From Breviolum minutum Mf 1.05b.01 (taxonomy: Eukaryota; Sar; Dinophyceae; Suessiales; Symbiodiniaceae), in the NCBI GenBank assembly GCA_000507305.1, contig DF239922.1, forward strand, positions 86,385 to 150,384: a stretch of DNA of 64,000 bases. The letters run 5' to 3'. Shown one piece after another: positions 50,501-58,553 of the stretch (position 1 is its first letter; each line of letters begins with the position of its first letter). Both the position numbers and the translations under genes were made by a program. The notes under the pieces are model-generated. The model saw only the letters and a program-made list of their open reading frames with translations, made no database searches and had not been told where the DNA came from.

Positions 50501-50553
50501 CCAGCGATGTCCGTCGCTTCCTTTCACTTATTGCAGAGCCTCGGCGGTGTTGA
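29514..50553 (+). CDS. Bifunctional trehalose-6-phosphate synthase/phosphatase (TPS-TPP), >=30 exons
   Basis: One plus-strand gene spanning 21 kb. The N-terminal half is a GT20 trehalose-6-phosphate synthase, which joins UDP-glucose to glucose-6-phosphate. The C-terminal half is a HAD-type trehalose-6-phosphate phosphatase. Motifs occur in family order: MTRVVVVSNRLPV (likely start), SSGGLASAL, FWIGWPG, FSNSSMWPLLHW, IWIHDYHL, FFLHTPFPSYE, GADLIGFHTYNYLRHF, ERLDYSKG, LIDGMNLVAKEF, then DYDGTL, SGRDKAFL, CGDDRTDE and VKVGPGDTAAR, ending LSLIAEPRRC and TGA 50551-50553. The substrate-binding Arg and Lys of R-L-D-Y-S-K-G and the HAD nucleophile Asp are present, so both activities look possible. 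Exons are 33-120 bp. Donors are GT, GC or GA with AG acceptors. A few linking exons (between 32276 and 35602, after 37978, after 39463, after 47850) were not found. Probably cytosolic; no targeting peptide was seen. Confidence 0.92.
30561..30652. repeat. (CTTT)n / (CCTT)n microsatellite
   Basis: About 90 bp of CTTT tetranucleotides with short CCTT and GATTC interruptions, within an intron of the TPS-TPP gene. The open frames across it on both strands (Phe/Ser/Leu or Lys/Glu/Arg rich) are artefacts of the repeat. Confidence 0.9.
32400..34900 (+). other. Exon-like pieces inside a TPS intron
   Basis: Within the 3.3 kb separating DYHLFLVPQMLRR from FFLHTPFPSYE there are plus-strand open pieces with protein-like composition: 32476-32610 (LPPHPEGHLPPLHDSHEVRH), 32722-32870 (TQEAAEDDEEPSALQRQGNS, ending at CAG|GTTGTCC) and 34815-34905 (PPSLSSEVAEVEDSTNDNSA). 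Trehalose synthases have only about ten residues at this point, so these would be an insertion, a nested gene, or chance frames. Unresolved. Confidence 0.2.
40507..40571 (+). repeat. 65-bp direct repeat, copy 1
   Basis: The second copy lies at 43905-43969. The shared core includes TTAACATNTTGTCAACCT, GTAGATGTACAATG and AAAGCC(G/A)CTGAAAAAGTGGC; roughly 53 of 65 positions agree by eye. The pair brackets the 41.0-43.8 kb satellite block. Confidence 0.75.
41018..41127. repeat. Inverted repeat with nested hairpins
   Basis: A 27-nt arm at 41018-41044 is matched in reverse complement at 41101-41127 with one mismatch. The loop holds two smaller hairpins (GCGCCGAAAAGCGC; ACTACCGAAAGGTAGT), giving a cruciform-like stack. 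Confidence 0.85.
41149..41240. repeat. Second inverted repeat
   Basis: A 19-nt arm at 41149-41167 (TGAATTGAATGGCCATGAC) is the exact reverse complement of 41222-41240. A CACCCACTGAA / TTCAGTGGGAGTG pair overlaps both ends. It lies directly beside the 41018-41127 inverted repeat. Confidence 0.85.
41241..41418. repeat. ~59-bp tandem repeat, three copies
   Basis: Three near-identical units contain GTGTCACAGCATTTTTTCC, then TTTCAGCAGTTGTTGCAAAA. Each starts with a small GTGAC...GTGTCAC inverted repeat. The last part (CAGCAGTTGTTGCAAAA) recurs in the next, longer repeat family. Confidence 0.9.
41419..42470. repeat. ~180-bp degenerate tandem repeat, about six or seven copies
   Basis: Repeated words in constant order: AAACATGTTTTTCAACATC, AGTAGCAG(T/C)(G/A)TGGCAGGTGAAGT, GGAACCAAACTCTCGCCAAT, TTTTTGCCAACAT, TTATGACCCAA(A/G)C, TTGCAATTTTTCTCGT, TTTCAGCAGTTGTTGCAAAAC. 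Copies differ by indels. The open frames over this block on both strands are by-products of the repeat. Confidence 0.85.
42471..43745. repeat. ~160-bp tandem repeat, eight copies
   Basis: Eight units, each with CTCGCGAA(A)TTTTT, CCAGCA(G/C)ATTTTTG, GATTGTTCCAGATTTTT, (A)ACGTTTATGAGC(C/T)GAATTT, GATATTTTGGTCCATGTGC and TTTTCAAACNCCCTCACCTGC. The CGTTTATGAGC word sits at about 42539, 42698, 42859, 43006 (diverged), 43178, 43338, 43500 and 43662, a period near 160 bp. AT-rich and non-coding. Confidence 0.92.
43905..43969 (+). repeat. 65-bp direct repeat, copy 2
   Basis: Partner of 40507-40571, in the same orientation, just right of the 160-bp repeat array. Confidence 0.75.
44329..44476. repeat. 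Two GC-rich 24-bp palindromes
   Basis: 44453-44476 is a perfect 24-nt palindrome centred on CACCGCCGGCGGTG. 44329-44352 is the same sequence with one mismatch at its left end. Both are flanked by TAACGC on the left and TTTA on the right, so they are copies about 124 bp apart. A related TGCCTGCTTTATAAGAAA lies at 44290. They stand out from an AT-rich background. Confidence 0.9.
45195..46310. repeat. 91-bp tandem array, about 12 near-identical hairpin units
   Basis: About twelve consecutive 91-bp units starting near 45205, almost identical to each other (single changes in the first and last units). Each contains a perfect inverted repeat with 24-nt arms (GCCTTTTGGTTCCCTACTGA... and its complement) around a 9-nt loop, AACAATGTC. 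The stem extends to about 32 bp with one mismatch (CTACTAA-A/C-GCC). The inter-hairpin segment is AAATAAGCATATTTTCC. The identical 63-codon minus-strand frames, one per unit, are repeat artefacts. Confidence 0.97.
46440..46522. repeat. Isolated extra copy of the 91-bp hairpin
   Basis: One full hairpin of the 91-bp array type, separated from the array by about 130 bp of unrelated T-rich sequence (46312-46440). It is followed by a degenerate (ACAACC)n run at 46533-46585. Confidence 0.9.
46675..46971 (+). CDS. Small ORF with zinc-ribbon-like CxxC pair
   Basis: An intact 98-codon plus-strand frame. The first 20 residues are hydrophobic (ATG at 46678, FAIFASAVSAAAHLL), then a mixed region (RGCIEEEAFNFKTGKSG), then REKRVCPHCGKEAGIP and SVCLTCYRDW. 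The two CxxC pairs are 17 residues apart, as in small zinc ribbons. A frame just upstream (46600-46650) adds CQKCNKQWFC. It sits inside the large TPS-TPP intron next to the hairpin array and a minus-strand spliced-leader-like word at 47004. It could be a gene nested in the intron, a fragment of a mobile element, or a remnant. Family not recognised. Confidence 0.35.
   Translation: MLSSFAIFASAVSAAAHLLNLKQFLNRGCIEEEAFNFKTGKSGIRETLELSAARGLMDSGTPAKVREKRVCPHCGKEAGIPLSFMSVCLTCYRDWKGP
47004..47017 (-). other. Possible spliced-leader-like 14-mer (minus strand)
   Basis: The minus strand reads CATTTTGGCTCAAG, identical to the 3' 14 bases of the dinoflagellate spliced leader. The five to eight preceding bases do not match the leader, and the bases after it (TAAGAAAA) give only an imperfect donor, so this is not a leader RNA gene. 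It may be a relic or coincidence. Confidence 0.35.
47521..50553 (+). other. TPP (HAD phosphatase) half: exon map
   Basis: Exons: 47521-47603 (LFLDYDGTLREFE), 47783-~47850 (ARPEDAVPSEETLDILQQLD), 48601-48676 (VSGRDKAFLESYFGAYASF), 48755-48828 (YFKRGPDTAHEWVPFTPYQT), 48919-48964 (EKVRPVLDMFTRCTPG), 49195-49253 (IEDKASAIVWHYRDCDE), 49481-49519 (EYGQFKAKELMHQ), 49732-~49830 (NLPCQISQGNKIVEV then RKGVVVG), ~50132-50191 (ILICGDDRTDE), 50313-50381 (MFLEAPKDALTVKVGPGDTA), 50484-50553 (FRLESPSDVRRFLSLIAEPR). Phases agree: 48676/48755 restores AEHGYFKRG, 50191/50313 restores RTDESMF and 50381/50484 restores TAARFRL. Donors after 47603 and 48964 are GC; after 48828 and 49253, GA. HAD motifs I (DYDGT) and III/IV (GDDRTDE) are intact. 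Confidence 0.9.
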
Positions 50554-51218
50554 GATGATCAGATATGATCAGGTACGTGGAACAGTGTGGCGCATGTGCC
50601 ATGTTGTGCCATGTTGTGCCATGTTTTGCCTTTGGCATTGATCCGTAAGGACGAGGGCCAACTCTCTGCTCGTTTGCCTCGACGATCGCTGGCTGAAGGA
50701 TTGATTTATTGATCTTCTAGACAGTCCTTTAGCTGGGAACGGGCAAGGCATATTTAAAGATGGCGTTCAAAGTTCAAACTCCCTATTCATCAAATGCAAT
50801 GCTGCGTTTCTCGGCACCATATCCTATCTAATTGCATCTGTTTATTATGAACATCTATTTACTGGGAACCCCTGGACAAACAAATGGTTCATGGATTCAA
50901 GACAGGACTTGATCTGCAGCAAGCAGACACGGATCTGCACTTTGGGCATTTTTTCAAGCGCTAAGAATGGAGTGCAAATGGAGTGTGAATGAATTTACAT
51001 TCTTCGACTCATATCGATGAATGAAGATGACACTTCTAGCCAAAGTTGTGTGTTTCTCACCAGTTCAATTGGCAGGAGATTTGAAAGGCGTGTCGCGGTT
51101 TTATTCCTTCAAGGAGCCAGAGGCCAGAGCGTCCATCACTTCATCCTCCCTGTGCTCCCTCCTCTTAGTTACTGCATGCAATTCCCCTCCGCAAGTGCGG
51201 CCAAGCCTGTCCCAAATC
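50554..51218. other. Spacer between convergent genes
   Basis: Only short frames in either direction. A plus-strand frame at 51021-51263 is open (VQLAGDLKGVSRFYSFKEPE), but it overlaps the end of the minus-strand gene and has no splice support. TGTGCCATGT is repeated three times at about 50596-50627. Confidence 0.3.
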
Positions 51219-54200
51219 TTAAGCATTCTCAAATCCACACGACCCACGCCACGGCTTTTTTCTTGAATTTGTAGCCATCACATCCTCGCACCTCTTGATC
51301 CTGCATTCATTTTGATGCAAGTGCTTTGAAGGGTCATTCTGCACGGGCACCTGTGACAGAAAGTGCTCCAGCACTTTGGTTGCAAGCTGCTCAAGCTGGT
51401 TGCAGAACTGAAAGTTTGGGTGGTAGGACGACCTTGGGTGCTTTGTCTGCCCAGCACGTTCTTCTGAGAGTTCATTGAACTGCTGAAGTAGTCAGGCGAC
51501 GCAGCAAGAAGTACAAATCAGCACACGATCAGTACAAATTGAATACAAATTGAAAATCATCCTCGGTCTTTTCTAATCTTAGGGTCTTCGGCCTTTGGGC
51601 AATCAACGGCCACGTGCTTGTCACGAAGTAAGTCGCACGGTAGGAATCGCTCATCGATCTGTAGTAGCTTAGCGTTTCCTACACTGAGGATGATGAGGAT
51701 CCTTTGGCTTGCCTTGGGGAGACAGAAGACCTCACGGAGCCTGAAGTCGAGCAGCTCTCCTGACATATGACGAGTGTGGCTTTAACCTGACACGTGCACT
51801 GTGCTTGATGGAAAGATGCTCCCAGTCAATCATATTGAGTCTTGAGTGCATTTGATTTTTTTTGCTGGCCTTGGCCTCAACCCCATTTTGCCAACTGACC
51901 TCTGCAAACCTCCAGCCATCCTACAAGGTGACATCAGGTTTCACAGCAAGAGGAGCCTCAAGCGCTGGAGTTTCCAGCGTCCTTCTCTGAGCCTTTGCCA
52001 TCGTAGGGTGCTTTTTGATCTTTTCAGACTGCCTGCGGTCCAAAAATTGTCTCAGCTGTCAAAATCTCTGCACCGCCTCGCATTTTTAGAGCGCGGGATG
52101 CCTTGCGAGAATTTGCGAAGCGGATCTCGGAATTTTCCAATCTTATGTGAAAGACGTGTTGGCAAGATGCCTGTTCGTCTTAATTTCGAGTGGCAAAGGC
52201 CGTGCAAACGCGTCCAAAGTTGGAATCGATTGCCTTGAAAACGGCATGCAATCAGACTCTTTAGTTACTTTAGTTCTACCGGGGGCGTCACGAGATTTAC
52301 ATTTCATATTTTGTTTCAGGCAGTGGCCAAACCCTTCATCTTAAGGCATGGAAGATTGGCACGGCCTCATCAGAAGTGTGATACTTTGCAAGAATCCTTT
52401 TTTGGTCCAAGCAGTGTGTTAGCAGCACATAGCAGTAGCAGGTTGAAAACTGAAGCAGGAGGCCTCCGAAGAACATGTTGACGCACTTCATATTGAATGT
52501 TGAAGCATAATCATCTAGCAGTCGGAGAGTGATGCCACGACAGTGCTTCCACACACTCAACCAATAATCACAAATACAGCCTAATACAGCAACTAAGCAG
52601 ACTGCAACCAATGTTTTAATCCTGCGCAATACGGCCAAACAGTTGCTCTTCCAATGCTGCTATGTCTCTACAACTCTTGGCATTTGCAGTTTTGCCTCAA
52701 CTGCTGGTCTCGGATACTGCTTCTTGAACTAAAAGTCTCAGAGTGATCGAAGCAGTGTAGCCATTTGCAGGATACGCACGCTCATCATGCGACTCTCAGG
52801 GTCAGATACTATTTACTATTTGGTGTTTGTATTTTCAGAATTCTTCCCGACTTCCCGATAGCCTCATGACTACTTGCCCCTCCCAAAGTCAAAGTGGTCC
52901 ACATTTGCGTTGCCCCGCCATATTCCAGTGTATTTGGCTAGTGGGGAGGTCTGTTTTTGCATTTGCTGTTCCAGGAAGTGCAGCTGCCACCACCCAGCAG
53001 TCTCACTTGCAGCGCATGCCTTTGGAGTGCAAAAGCTTTTCGCAGCATCCTTGTGGAAAAAATGCCAAGGCGCTACCGGAGGGGCTGACAATTGTAGGAC
53101 CACTATAAATCACTTATACAGATGAGAAATGTGTCTTCTGCCTATAGACATATTTGCCGTATTCATGAGGTGGCATAGGTGGCCCAATCATGCCCAATCA
53201 ATGAATGGATGAGCAAAAACCGTTTGCACAGGCGGACCAAAGCCAAGGAGAGAAGGAGACTTGCTGAGGAGGCCAGTCTGAATATGATTCATTCATGAGC
53301 CCTGTATCTCGAAGGAGTGAGAAATTGACAAGGTCACAGTTCTGCGGACGGATGTATTCCATCCCATTCCATTCATTGGACAGCTTGAGGGCAAGAAGCA
53401 AACACCTAAACCTATGCAATTCGCACAACCTTTGAATTGAAAGTCGAACTGGAATGGACTTTGCACCTCGCAGCACCCTTCAATATAAAATTGTATAAAT
53501 ACAAAGTGCCCTGCCCTTTGCATCCCTTTGCTGAGTCCTTTGCTACCGTGGACTCAATCTGTGCGCACAGATTTCCTCAGCAGCTTGTGCGGGTGGATGC
53601 AGAACTTGGCCGTGCCAAACATTTGTGACATGGAAGCACCACAATTCTGCACACACATGCACACGCACACACTTGTGCGCGTAAGATTTATGCACTCCTG
53701 TTAGCAATGCTTGCAAGTGCATGCAATTTCGGACAATCATCAGGGTCAACGTATGAGATATATCGGATACGAAGACAACTTCAAACCATGCTGTCTACTT
53801 AGACTGAAAGCTTGTGATGCTTTTGGAGCATCCCCAAGACACACTCCCCCAGTCTCGCTCAGCGTTCCAGCAAACTACAACTAAGGAAGATCGGGTACTA
53901 TGATTTTGCCGACTTGCGCGGCGACAAGGCTAGTTCCCTTACGACACTGGCCAGCATAGGCATAATGTGTTTTTTGTTGGTTTGTTTGTGGACATGAACC
54001 AAGATTGTCGATGTGGATTAATGTGAATATGTGGCTGGCTTTTTCAGGGTAAAACGAAATAAACGGGTCCTGCAAGATCTCAGGAGTGAACACTTCGAAA
54101 TGCTAGGAACCAGCGATGCAGCAAAGGAAGAAGTTCACTATATGTGCAAAACCTTGTCCAGGACGCCTGCAGCGTAGTCGTGTTCTGTCTCAACGTCTCC

Positions 54201-54660
54201 AAATTTGACTTTTCATCCTGCTATTCCATGCTGTTCTTGCTGCAAGTACCTTCTTATGTTTCGTATACTTGGTTTCCCACGATGCTTTCGGCCCTTTGTT
54301 TATTCGATTTTTACAGATTTCCGATTTATTTATGATGTTTTTTAATATTTTTTCTTCCATCCCCAGTTTGCCACATTATGCGTCTTCTTGTGTTTCCATG
54401 AATCGCTAATATTTGGCAGGGCTTTCCCCTCAGCAATGGTTGAAAAAGTTGCTTCTCACAAGGCAGGCTTGGCATATGTCATACAAGAGTTTGAATGCAA
54501 ACTTAGTTTTTTGGGTTTGGCAGGGGGCGCAACCTGTTGAACACCTGGAATTCCTTCCAACACTAGATTGGAGAAAAGTTTCATTTGCTTTACAGATTCT
54601 GTGCAGCCTTTGTCCGCCGACAGATCTCTCTGAATGGTTGTTCATGACAGTGTCGTTTGC
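51219..54660 (-). CDS. Minus-strand multi-exon gene, unknown function
   Basis: Minus-strand open pieces with convincing composition, from 5' to 3': ~54660-54470 (DLSADKGCTESVKQMKLFSN, then LVLEGIPGVQQVAPPAKPKK), ~54085-53881 (EVFTPEILQDPFISFYPEK; GTSLVAAQVGKIIVPDLP), ~52560-52430 (ITLRLLDDYASTFNMKCVNM), 51759-51557 (acceptor GTCAG; LLDFRLREVFCLPKASQRIL; LLQIDERFLPCDLLRDKHVA), and a terminal exon 51476-51219 (acceptor CTTCAGCAG; NFQFCNQLEQLATKVLEHFL; stop TAA at 51221-51219). The exon at 51759-51557 and the terminal exon are the best supported. Connectivity across the introns and the 53 kb region is not established; plus-strand frames at 52874-53105 and 53437-53625 compete there. No domain recognised. 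The gene ends about 670 bp from the TPS-TPP stop, giving a convergent pair. Confidence 0.4.
53437..53628 (+). CDS. Competing plus-strand ORF, unknown
   Basis: A 63-codon frame of protein-like composition (KVELEWTLHLAAPFNIKLYK, then AESFATVDSICAHRFPQQLV, ending GRAKHL and TGA). It lies inside the span proposed for the minus-strand gene, so either that gene has a large intron here or this is a separate small gene or exon. No family recognised; the opposite strand is also partly open. Confidence 0.25.
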   Translation: MKVELEWTLHLAAPFNIKLYKYKVPCPLHPFAESFATVDSICAHRFPQQLVRVDAELGRAKHL

Positions 54661-54999
54661 AAAGTTTGCTCTGGGTTGAGGCTCGGATCTACAGCGCCAT
54701 AACAGATTACTGGCTTTGCGTGCGCCAAGCGAACCTTTGCACAGCTGAAGCTTCCTGACTTCATGATATCGACGCGATCAATAGGTCGTTGATATAAGAA
54801 GATGTAATTAGAAAGGGATGTATAGAGTCTACATATATAGTTACAGTATACACCAGGAGTACATGGACTGCGGACTTTATGGAGGAGTTTTGGGGTTTCT
54901 GGGTTTGCCAGTTCTTATTCAGCTTCAGGCGTCTCTTGTGCCATTTCACCTTCTGGTTTATCCATACCAAACTTTCCTGATCGGCACAGCATCATTTAG

Positions 55000-56772
55000 G
55001 ATGCGCCCCCTGGTGGCGATGACGATGAAGACGAAGACCTGTAAACCTTCATCACGCCTGAGCCGCTCGGGACGACGATGTCAACAAAGCAGCTTTGTTG
55101 CTAGATTCTCCGAAAACTGGAGAGCCTCCTTTGGCCTGGCTTGCCCCACAGCCGTGCAAAGATTGCGGAGATGTTTGCCTGTACAGATGCAGGATGATAT
55201 AGGTGATGGCGTGCAGTTCAATCAAGCAGAACATGCAGCCCGAATGGTGGGATATCCGCCCCAAGGTTTGCACGAGTTTCACTTTGAGTTCGAAAATTGG
55301 CACGGATTATGGATTAAAACAGGTAATGCCGACCCCTTATCAACCGGCCCTGTCACAGGTCTGGGGTTCCCGCAAAATCCTCCCAAATAGTCTGGAAGTC
55401 CAAGGGTTCCAAATGAGGTTGTCACAAGGTCATCCTTTTGGTTTAGGGAAGAAAAACAACGGATCATTGTTTTTACGCAAAAAATAATTGGGGGGTGAAA
55501 ATTTGTTTTGTATTGGCTTTCAACCAGGGAAAAACAACCTTGTAAAGTGCCAAGCGTAGAGGGTCAACATTATTGCCCACTTGATCCCACGCAGATGTTT
55601 ACAGAGACCACAGTCTGCATTGATATAGTCCGATTCGTGTTTCTTGTCACAATGATGTGAATCGTGCCGCACGTTCCCTGTAGATTTCTGAACTTTCTTG
55701 AGGCCACTGCGGAGCTGTGGGAGAAGCTGTGGCTGATTGAAGGCCCTGGCCAGCGCGTGCCCAAGAACGCGCTGCCCAAACATGAAATGCAAAGCTGCAA
55801 AGTGCTTGCTCTATCTTGTTCCCAAAGCTTGGTCCATGCATTCTGAAGCTGTGAGTTCTTTCTCCCCGTCTCAGGTGCTCCATTTTCTGAACAAAAGCGA
55901 GGCATCGATGCTGTATCATTGATGACAAAATCGAATGGAATGCCCACAAGATCCCACAAGAATAATTGCAAGGGACCAGAGAGAGTCAGGTAGGGGCCGG
56001 GTGGGGGTCTCGTGAGCTGAGTGATGTGAGTTGTTGTACACATCTCATAGACTGATAAATCATAGATACATGACATACCTGTTATATACATTTATACACG
56101 TATATTGTATATAATACACATATATTTAAATACTATGTATTATATGTGTATATATATATATGTATGTATGTATATTCGCCTTGAGATGCAGATATGCGGT
56201 CCAGTGAGTGCTTTGAGTATCAAGGGTGAGTAGACAGCTTTCCAGGTTTGACACCCTGGCAGCTCTAAAGAAATCACCAGTTTCGAAAAGAACACTCCAA
56301 CGGAACTTACCCATAATATGGACGTGGCCAGCGGAACCTTACCTGCTTTAATGAGGTTTCGCTGCGCGCATCGAAATGAACGATCTGGAATTTGAGAATG
56401 CTGACTGGCCGCTAGGGCACATTGAAGCCAATATGCGAGCTGGGCCAAACTGAGGAAAAACATGTAGAGAGAGTAAACAGGTCTGCAGTTCCATGCTTTG
56501 CCGATGGATGAGTCCCAGTTGTAAGCTTTCACTCTGCCGATTCTAGATTGTAGCCTTGGTCGCAGCATGCCATTGGCAGAACATTCAGAGTGAAGTATGG
56601 AGGCGGACCGCCAGACACACAGGCACGCACAAGAGAAACGCAAAAACAGACGCACTCACAAAATCTGATGGCACGAATGGCGAGTCAAACTTTACTTTGA
56701 AAGAGGTCATAAATGCTACCGAAAATGAGGACTAACAGCAGCAACAGCAGCAACAACAGCAGCAACAACAGC

Positions 56773-56819
<47 letters not shown>

Positions 56820-56911
56820 GAGACAACAAGAACAGGAACAAGAACAATAACAAGAACAACAACAACAACAACAAAACAACAGCAGCAACAACAACAACAA
56901 CCACAACAACA

Positions 56912-56944
<33 letters not shown>

Positions 56945-58308
56945 GCAAACAGCAAGAACANAACAACAGCAGCAACAACAACAGCAACAGCAAGAACAAC
57001 AACAACAACAACAACAACAACGGCAGCAACAACAACAACAACAACAACAACAACAGCAACAACAACAGCAACAACAAGAACAACAACAACAGCAGCAACA
57101 ATAACAACAGCAACAACAACAACAACAACAACAACAACAGCAACAACAGCAGCAACAACAGCATAAACCCGCATAAACAGCATTAACAGCAACAGCAAGA
57201 GCAACAGCAAAACAACAGCAACAACAACCACAGCAACAGCAAGAGCAAAAAACAACAAGATGGAGAAGAAGAAGAACAACAACAACAGCAACAGCAACGG
57301 ATGTGTGTTGGAATGTGGTCTGCCAGAAGTGGTGGGTTCTATTGGGGCTTTAAAGGCCTGTATCCTCATCGGCCTCCAAACAATCAGACAATACACGTAC
57401 CTACACGTACTCATCCACGCTTTTCATGGAGGCCTGTCTTGCGTTTTTCTCAAGTGAGGGTGGCGACGGTACTTTCTAGGATTGAATACATTCGCCGCAG
57501 CTGGCGGCACAGTAGCAGAAGACATCAGAAGATCAGAAGTACCGTGATTCTTTAAGTTTTGCGCAAACAATTCAACTTCTGTTGGATTCTTTGAGCATGG
57601 ATCATTGACCACCCAGTTCAAATTCGACCGATTTGATGATGGGAGAACAATCTCCAGAACCCATGGATGGCATGCCTGATGAGTCGGACTCTTCGCCAAG
57701 CCCTCACATGGCACGTATGCGCAGCTTGGATGCTTCTCCTGGTAGGAAGGGGGCCAGGAGGCAGGCCGCCGACGATCAGACGCTCGGCTTCGTGCTTTAA
57801 TTTCAATTACTGTACATTCCTGCCTTCTTCTGTCCTCAGTTGTCTCATACCAACTCAGAATCTCTATTTTGCCATATTTTTCGGGCTCTGCATTCGCTTT
57901 CCTTGTGAAAATCAAAGTGAGAACGTTTGAAATAAGATGAAATCAGTTTTCAAATAATTTCATATAATTTCACCTTTTTTTGCCAGCCACCCCGGTCGTT
58001 CCTGCCTGCCTGCGTTTGCAAGGAGGGCTTTTGACGCGCTCATTCAATGCCAAGAGCTCCACATGAAGAAGATTCTCCGGGAATTGGACAGTGGTGCCAA
58101 GGAATCTTGCTGGGCATGGTATATTTTCCCCACGGAGAAAGCTGGAATGTGCGACTTTGACGGAACTCGCATCACAAAAGAAAATGCAGTCGATCTCTGC
58201 AACAATGGCTCCACTGTATCAGACTGGCGCAAATGCCTTGAGAAGATATGTGACCTCTTGGAGGCGAGGATGTGTATGGGTGGCCGGGCCGAGGGCAATC
58301 AAAGCTGA
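55000..58308 (+). CDS. Plus-strand multi-exon gene ending in a DUF1810-like segment
   Basis: Exons on the plus strand: 55000-55040 (DAPPGGDDDEDEDL, acceptor CATTTAG, donor CCT|GTAAAC), 55063-~55190 (DDDVNKAALLLDSPKTGEPP then CKDCGDVCLYRC), ~55205-55265 (SSIKQNMQPEWWDIRPK), ~55682-55800 (FLNFLEATAELWEKLWLIEG), 57617-57741 (STDLMMGEQSPEPMDGMPDE then SSPSPHMARMRSLDASP, donor G|GTAGGA), and a terminal exon ~57990-58308 (RRAFDALIQCQELHMKKILR; SCWAWYIFPTEKAG; WRKCLEKICDLLEARM; stop TGA). The segment K-I-L-R-E-L-x-S-G-x-K-E-S-C-W-A-W-Y-I-F-P resembles the start of DUF1810, a small domain of unknown function. Whether all exons form one gene is inferred from strand and spacing only. A CAA/CAG microsatellite fills one intron. 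Confidence 0.42.
56735..57298. repeat. (CAA)n/(CAG)n compound microsatellite
   Basis: About 560 bp of CAA and CAG triplets on the plus strand with scattered CAAGAA, GGAACA and AATAAC interruptions, and one ambiguous base at about 56961. The long minus-strand poly-Leu/Val frames and any plus-strand poly-Gln reading are repeat artefacts. No splice context supports it as coding. Probably intronic in the gene at 55.0-58.3 kb. Confidence 0.92.
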
Positions 58309-58553
58309 AATACTATGATTCAACTCGCAAGCGGAATACGGTGTATGCTGGGTGTGCAGAACTATGATTCACCTATGTGCTGAATATGAAAGGGTGAGCA
58401 GTGCTAGGCTAGGTCCCACTCTTGGAGGGCCAATGATTATACGTAGTAGCATTCTTACCCTTGGCAGTGCATGTTGGGTGTTGTAGGCATTGTGAAATTG
58501 CATCTTAAATCTGATAATTCGGTGCTTGAAAGACTTCACTTTTGCGTAGCTAA

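Noticed and set aside
54818..55390. 190-codon plus-strand ORF as a single gene
   Set aside because: Its frame disagrees with better-supported exons at 55000-55040 and 55063-55190, which have splice sites and acidic/protein-like composition in another frame.
56685..57414. Long minus-strand poly-Leu and poly-Val/Ala ORFs
   Set aside because: Translation of the CAA/CAG microsatellite; no splice sites or non-repetitive coding flank.
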